From: Indolivaga alginatilytica
GTDB lineage: Bacteria; Bacteroidota; Bacteroidia; Bacteroidales; Dysgonomonadaceae
DNA: 64,000 nucleotides
Assembly: GCF_003201355.1 (NCBI RefSeq)
Contig: NZ_QICL01000013.1
Span: 1 to 64,000 of the forward strand
Direction: 5' to 3'
Positions 61,601 through 64,000 of the stretch are shown here, piece by piece. The notes under the pieces were generated by a model, which had not been told where the DNA came from, did no database searches, and saw nothing but the letters and a program-made list of their open reading frames with translations. The position numbers were made by a program, and so were the translations under genes. Each line of letters opens with the position of its first letter. Position 1 is the stretch's first letter.

Positions 61601-62765
61601 TAGTCTTTGTATTAAACCGGCTAATACCGCCATGTTTAGTTCCTACATATACATAATCATCGTTGTAGTGGAGCGAACTTATAAACTCCGATTTCAGTTT
61701 GGTTGTTGAAGTCTCAGGGTTATACCTTATAAGCTTAAAGAACTTTGTTTCATTATTAGTATACGATAGTCCGCTATCCCAACTGGGAATCCATATATTT
61801 GCATTATTATCAATATAAATATTATTAATGTCGTTACTGATAGAGCTTTTATCCCACGGAATATTGCTATACTTCATAAAGCCGGCATTCTCCCCTTCTT
61901 TTTTCACTCTCAACAAGCCATCATTGGTAACTATCCAAACAAATTCTTTATCTATACAAAATGTTGAAATATTGTATTCTTTAAATAAAATCTCTTTTTC
62001 CAAAACCATATTGCGATCATTCCGCAGCACGTATTTCTGTAACTTATTTGCATCGCAAACCCATATACAGTCATTATCCATTGCTATTTCCTGAATCCAG
62101 GGATCTAAATTTTCAACCACATATCCGCCAAAAACAATTTCGCCCATGCTGTTATTAAAATAGTATGAAAGCTTTTCTTTCCCGAAAATATAGATATTCC
62201 CTTTTTCGTCACACGTGAACTTAGGCTTACCCTTCGAAGATTTAAATTCCTTTTCTTTACCTATATCTTTAGGGTTTAACAACAACCTGCCTTTATTATA
62301 GATATCAACCACTCTCACTGTATTCTGCCGTGAGATGAGCCAAAGCCTATTATTCCCATCTTTTTTTATGTCAACAACTTGCGAATAGAAGGCAGATTCA
62401 TTATCTGTTGAATTATAGCTGATATATTTTTTGGAGCAAATATCAAAGCAAACAAGCCCTGCTTCGGTAGCCATAAACAAAATGTGATTAACTATTTCAA
62501 TAGAATATATTCTGTTGTTGTAAACCGAGTTTATATCATTCGATCCGTATTTGTACGAATCGAGTTTATATCCATCATACCTGTTAAGACCCCGATGCGT
62601 TCCAATCCAGATATAACCAAGGGAATCTTGTCGTACACACGTGACATTATTATGCAGTAAACCATCATTGCGTGTAAGATGATTGAAGGAAAGACCTGAA
62701 TTACTTTGTGCAAAAGTAATCCCGGTAAATAATAATGCCAATAGTGTTAACACAATTCCTTTCAT
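58662..62765 (-). CDS. Hybrid two-component system regulator
   Basis: A 1367-residue hybrid sensor/regulator of the Bacteroidota glycan-sensing type. A signal peptide leads to a periplasmic propeller of two-component-regulator repeats (about 25-700) and a Y_Y_Y domain (about 705-775). A membrane helix lies at about 785-805 and HisKA with DVAHEFRTPLTLI at about 840. The HATPase has SNSIKNSTKED, KVLDNGIGI and GSGIGLSLVKSI. The receiver (about 1117-1230) has VDDNKE, the phospho-Asp in LIITDVMMPKMNG and the Lys in YIAKPFDLR. The AraC HTH (about 1265-1367) ends with ESPSYFTKAFRAQFGVSPSDFK. It is divergent in role from the LuxR-type regulator at 39663 and probably controls the GH31 cluster. Confidence 0.95.
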   Translation of the reverse strand: MKGIVLTLLALLFTGITFAQSNSGLSFNHLTRNDGLLHNNVTCVRQDSLGYIWIGTHRGLNRYDGYKLDSYKYGSNDINSVYNNRIYSIEIVNHILFMATEAGLVCFDICSKKYISYNSTDNESAFYSQVVDIKKDGNNRLWLISRQNTVRVVDIYNKGRLLLNPKDIGKEKEFKSSKGKPKFTCDEKGNIYIFGKEKLSYYFNNSMGEIVFGGYVVENLDPWIQEIAMDNDCIWVCDANKLQKYVLRNDRNMVLEKEILFKEYNISTFCIDKEFVWIVTNDGLLRVKKEGENAGFMKYSNIPWDKSSISNDINNIYIDNNANIWIPSWDSGLSYTNNETKFFKLIRYNPETSTTKLKSEFISSLHYNDDYVYVGTKHGGISRFNTKTKDVELFLYDKSLIPSVTSIIADGRNVYAAVSNSIVIIDKSSKKISEKIVASNYIFCLAFDKYNRVWAATSEGLDCFEPYGGRYKKGFTVTTSSSKPLSTNLLHSIYSDLEKNELIITSASGINRVLFGKAGTIEDIIHYKSQHGKSGSLSSDYLWPIDKENDSTYWVGSLGSGLNKVIFRDSDSKYDYKADFFGVESGAPSNDIESVEIDKYGNVWCGGYSLTCFNPSSKRFNTFDVSDGLQSYMFGTSSSCKDADASLYFGGADGMNYFTPSNNIDETVSPTVSFSRIYLDGKPVDSDIEYSTTITLKHYNNNFSIDFSPLLYKKGKHTRYRYKLDGYDIDWRYIEMGEELKVSYHKVPYGEYTLNVNSGGWKSWDEEMSVINITILPPLWLSWWAITLYFILLVTLVYFISRSLIKWLQMKQTIVLQKKREEQNDEIMQMKIDFFTDVAHEFRTPLTLINTGIAEIEELYTDVKKDKFFGLIKKNNNRLLRLINELLDFYRFDINGISLNTTYVSVADYFNQIFEEFSDWAHLKEIEMQIEMPPNDINLWLDEEHLSKVISNIVSNSIKNSTKEDAFIKISILVDNLSKDAPFFKSSYSYLDNLYGEKHLIIKVLDNGIGIESRFLPLIFERFYQISNKSNKGSGIGLSLVKSILRIHHGGLIISSELGKGTEFVIGIPLDGSYLKEINKSEISKFNKEESPSSLVSEHQELNNREEVNITNSNKPTILLVDDNKEILMVLKSVLKNDYNILTALDGEEALLISNSHYPDLIITDVMMPKMNGIDLCAGLKNNLQTCLIPVIILTAKALIENQIEGIESGADAYIAKPFDLRLIKATVNNLLKKVKQIQELNQNNTYLNQGIKQKLKDEETYLFFTRFVELVEKNLSNSSFSVDFLCSELMLNRTRLYSTIKDITGMTLGHYILKLRLEKAANLLRTTNLTVTEVVFSVGIESPSYFTKAFRAQFGVSPSDFKNKHH

Positions 62766-62774
62766 AGTTTCATT

Positions 62775-62817
62775 TTAAAATCTCAGACCTATTTATTGTC
62801 CATCTAAAGTATAACAA
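62775..62817 (+). repeat. Intergenic element, partial copy
   Basis: TTAAAATCTCAGACCTATTTA followed by TTGTCCATCTAAAGTATAAC, a diverged 5' half next to the hybrid regulator start. Confidence 0.45.
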
Positions 62818-62839
62818 GAAGCTGTCTCAAAAGTCTGGA

Positions 62840-62998
62840 TAGCACACAGAATACACTGATAATACAGATTTCGGCACCTCACCCCAACCCTCTCCTACTG
62901 AGAGGGAGTAAAGAATGAAAGGGTGCATAAGAAAACTTTGCGTCTTTGCGACTTTGCGTTTAAAAAAAATCTGTAATATCAGTGTATTCTGTGTGCTA
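62840..62998. repeat. 159-bp foldback element with 32-bp arms
   Basis: The left arm (62840-62871, TAGCACACAGAATACACTG then ATAATACAGATTT) and the right arm (62967-62998) are inverted copies with a single mismatch. The loop holds CCTCACCCCAACCCTCTCC paired in part with GAGAGGGAG, and then TTTGCGTCTTTGCGACTTTGCG. There is no coding potential; it is a candidate MITE or other foldback element. Confidence 0.75.
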
Positions 62999-63041
62999 AA
63001 TCTCTTTTGATATACCCTCCCACTCTGGGTAATCTATTAGA

Positions 63042-64000
63042 TTAAAATGCTTTCAATACATCGTTTGAATATGCGTTACCTTTAGAGCCTGATACTTTTA
63101 CAGTATGCAGTTTATTATACCCTGTACTACTATCCCACATATCGGTATTTGCCAATTGAATGCTGAATTCCTTATTTTCGGATAAAGTAGATTTAGGATC
63201 CGGTAAATTTAAATAAATATCATATTCGCCCTGTTTAATATTGGAAGGAATTCCAAGCTTAATATTAAGTTCCTGTATTTCTTTCGGATACCATAAACGT
63301 GGATCCGTATCAACAGCTACTTTATATCTTTCTTTATTATCTGTTTTAGATATAAATATAACTTCTACATTTCGGGGATTAACAGGAGATGCCCATCCCA
63401 TATTCTTAAGCTTTAAATTTATTTCAAACGCATCTCCTGCTCCAGCCTCATTTGTATATTTACCCGAAAGAAGAACCAACCGATAGCCCAAGCGTTTTTT
63501 TATCTCGTTTATACAACCATTCACCAGCCAATCGTTTATTACAGATGCGTGATAATCCATATTGATATATGACCAATGGTATCTCTCAAATTCCTCCAAG
63601 GCATTGTAACATTCCGAATAGCTCGAAGGCTGGCAGGTTTCGCCACCCATCGCCAGATAACGGGTTTCGTTTTGCCAAAAACGTTTGTATTCTCTGTTAG
63701 CCCCATTGTATGTTCCCCGGTCGTCATTATCAGCCAAGAAACAATCGTTATGACCTCCCAGACGAGACATCTTACTACCATTAAATGCGGTTGATACAGT
63801 TACAGTATCTGCAACAGTAAGGTTGTATGATTTAATCTTTGCTCCGGGAGTTCTTATACCGATCATTCTTTCCTGAGGCAGTGCATCTAATAAAGCATCA
63901 ATTACATTTTTTCGTGGTATAAAGTCCTCTTCTGTTTTAGGTTCAAAGATATAGTTATCGGTATAATACCATTCCCCCCAAGTTCCTACAAGACCTGCTT
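63042..64000 (-). CDS. DUF4832/DUF4874-like protein, 5' end outside window
   Basis: The gene reads off the right edge: an internal ATG at 63866 gives 274 residues, but the same frame stays open to 63998 with VGTWGEWYYTDNYIF and FIPRKNVIDALLDALPQERM. These strings and the SRLGGHNDCFLADNDDRGTY, YLAMGGETCQPSSYSEC and INMDYHASVINDWL motifs resemble the DUF4874-DUF4832 family. That family has a TIM-barrel-like putative glycosidase region followed by a beta domain, seen here as GDAFEINLKLKNMGWASPVNPRNVE. Members are often found with glycan-degradation or polysaccharide genes. It belongs to the minus-strand cluster, upstream of the hybrid regulator. Confidence 0.75.
   Translation of the reverse strand, partial: AGLVGTWGEWYYTDNYIFEPKTEEDFIPRKNVIDALLDALPQERMIGIRTPGAKIKSYNLTVADTVTVSTAFNGSKMSRLGGHNDCFLADNDDRGTYNGANREYKRFWQNETRYLAMGGETCQPSSYSECYNALEEFERYHWSYINMDYHASVINDWLVNGCINEIKKRLGYRLVLLSGKYTNEAGAGDAFEINLKLKNMGWASPVNPRNVEVIFISKTDNKERYKVAVDTDPRLWYPKEIQELNIKLGIPSNIKQGEYDIYLNLPDPKSTLSENKEFSIQLANTDMWDSSTGYNKLHTVKVSGSKGNAYSNDVLKAF

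Noticed and set aside
62840-62998. Insertion sequence
   Set aside because: Only 159 bases long with no coding capacity; kept as a foldback/MITE-like repeat.

Overview
The window is a chromosomal segment of a low-GC member of the Bacteroidota, most likely order Bacteroidales. The signs are a SusC/SusD pair, a hybrid two-component regulator, gliding/type IX secretion lipoproteins (GldD, GldH) and a CHU_C-type C-terminal domain, a serine palmitoyltransferase for sphingolipids, an archaeal-type prolyl-tRNA synthetase, and promoter boxes of the Bacteroidota TAnnTTTG type. The overall gene set and base composition would fit Dysgonomonas or a relative; that placement is inference, not shown directly. 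No rRNA, tRNA, CRISPR, prophage or transposase gene was recognised.

Layout. 1-7.1 kb: TPM-domain protein, ferritin, small MscS channel, Ssb, GldD, a solitary ExbD and a divergent OadA-like carboxyltransferase whose biotin-attachment lysine is missing. 7.3-20.3 kb: ProS, Eis-like GNAT, secreted endonuclease/phosphatase, IlvA, two tandem paralogues of unknown function, RarA, an FAD oxidoreductase, a YhcH-family protein and phosphomannose isomerase. 20.9-29.9 kb: HemH, then a long minus-strand run (M23-like protein, Dxr, RseP, MetF, DNA polymerase III delta prime, RicT-like PSP1 protein, GldH). 30.2-39.4 kb: serine palmitoyltransferase, a probable type IX secretion cargo, a zinc-ribbon protein, PmbA and TldD separated by a purine-uptake pair (DUF5020 outer-membrane protein and NCS2 permease) and a DUF1003 protein.

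39.6-54.9 kb is a polysaccharide utilisation locus: a membrane-spanning one-component regulator (beta-propeller, Y_Y_Y, LuxR helix-turn-helix), SusC, SusD, a secreted glycerophosphodiester phosphodiesterase, a GH3 beta-glucosidase broken by a one-base frameshift, a GH144-type beta-1,2-glucanase lipoprotein, a GH43-like protein with a discoidin-like module, and a secreted esterase. GH144 plus GH3 points to beta-1,2-glucan; the phosphodiesterase and esterase suggest that the real substrate may be decorated osmoregulated periplasmic glucan from other bacteria. 55.1-64 kb: a phosphopantetheinyl transferase, then a minus-strand glycan cluster (DUF4832 protein running off the window end, hybrid two-component regulator, GH31, NagX/DUF5009-like acyltransferase).

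The most striking unexplained structure is a family of about 95-bp intergenic elements: 11 near-complete and about 12 partial copies. Each starts with a small hairpin followed by a T-run and ends with a second hairpin. Several copies contain the stop codon of the upstream gene, and three lie exactly where a transcript leader should start. Other dispersed repeats (a 65-bp inverted repeat, an iterated CAGTTA-type repeat, a foldback element with 32-bp arms, and clusters of GTGACAAAAGTAAC) are also present.
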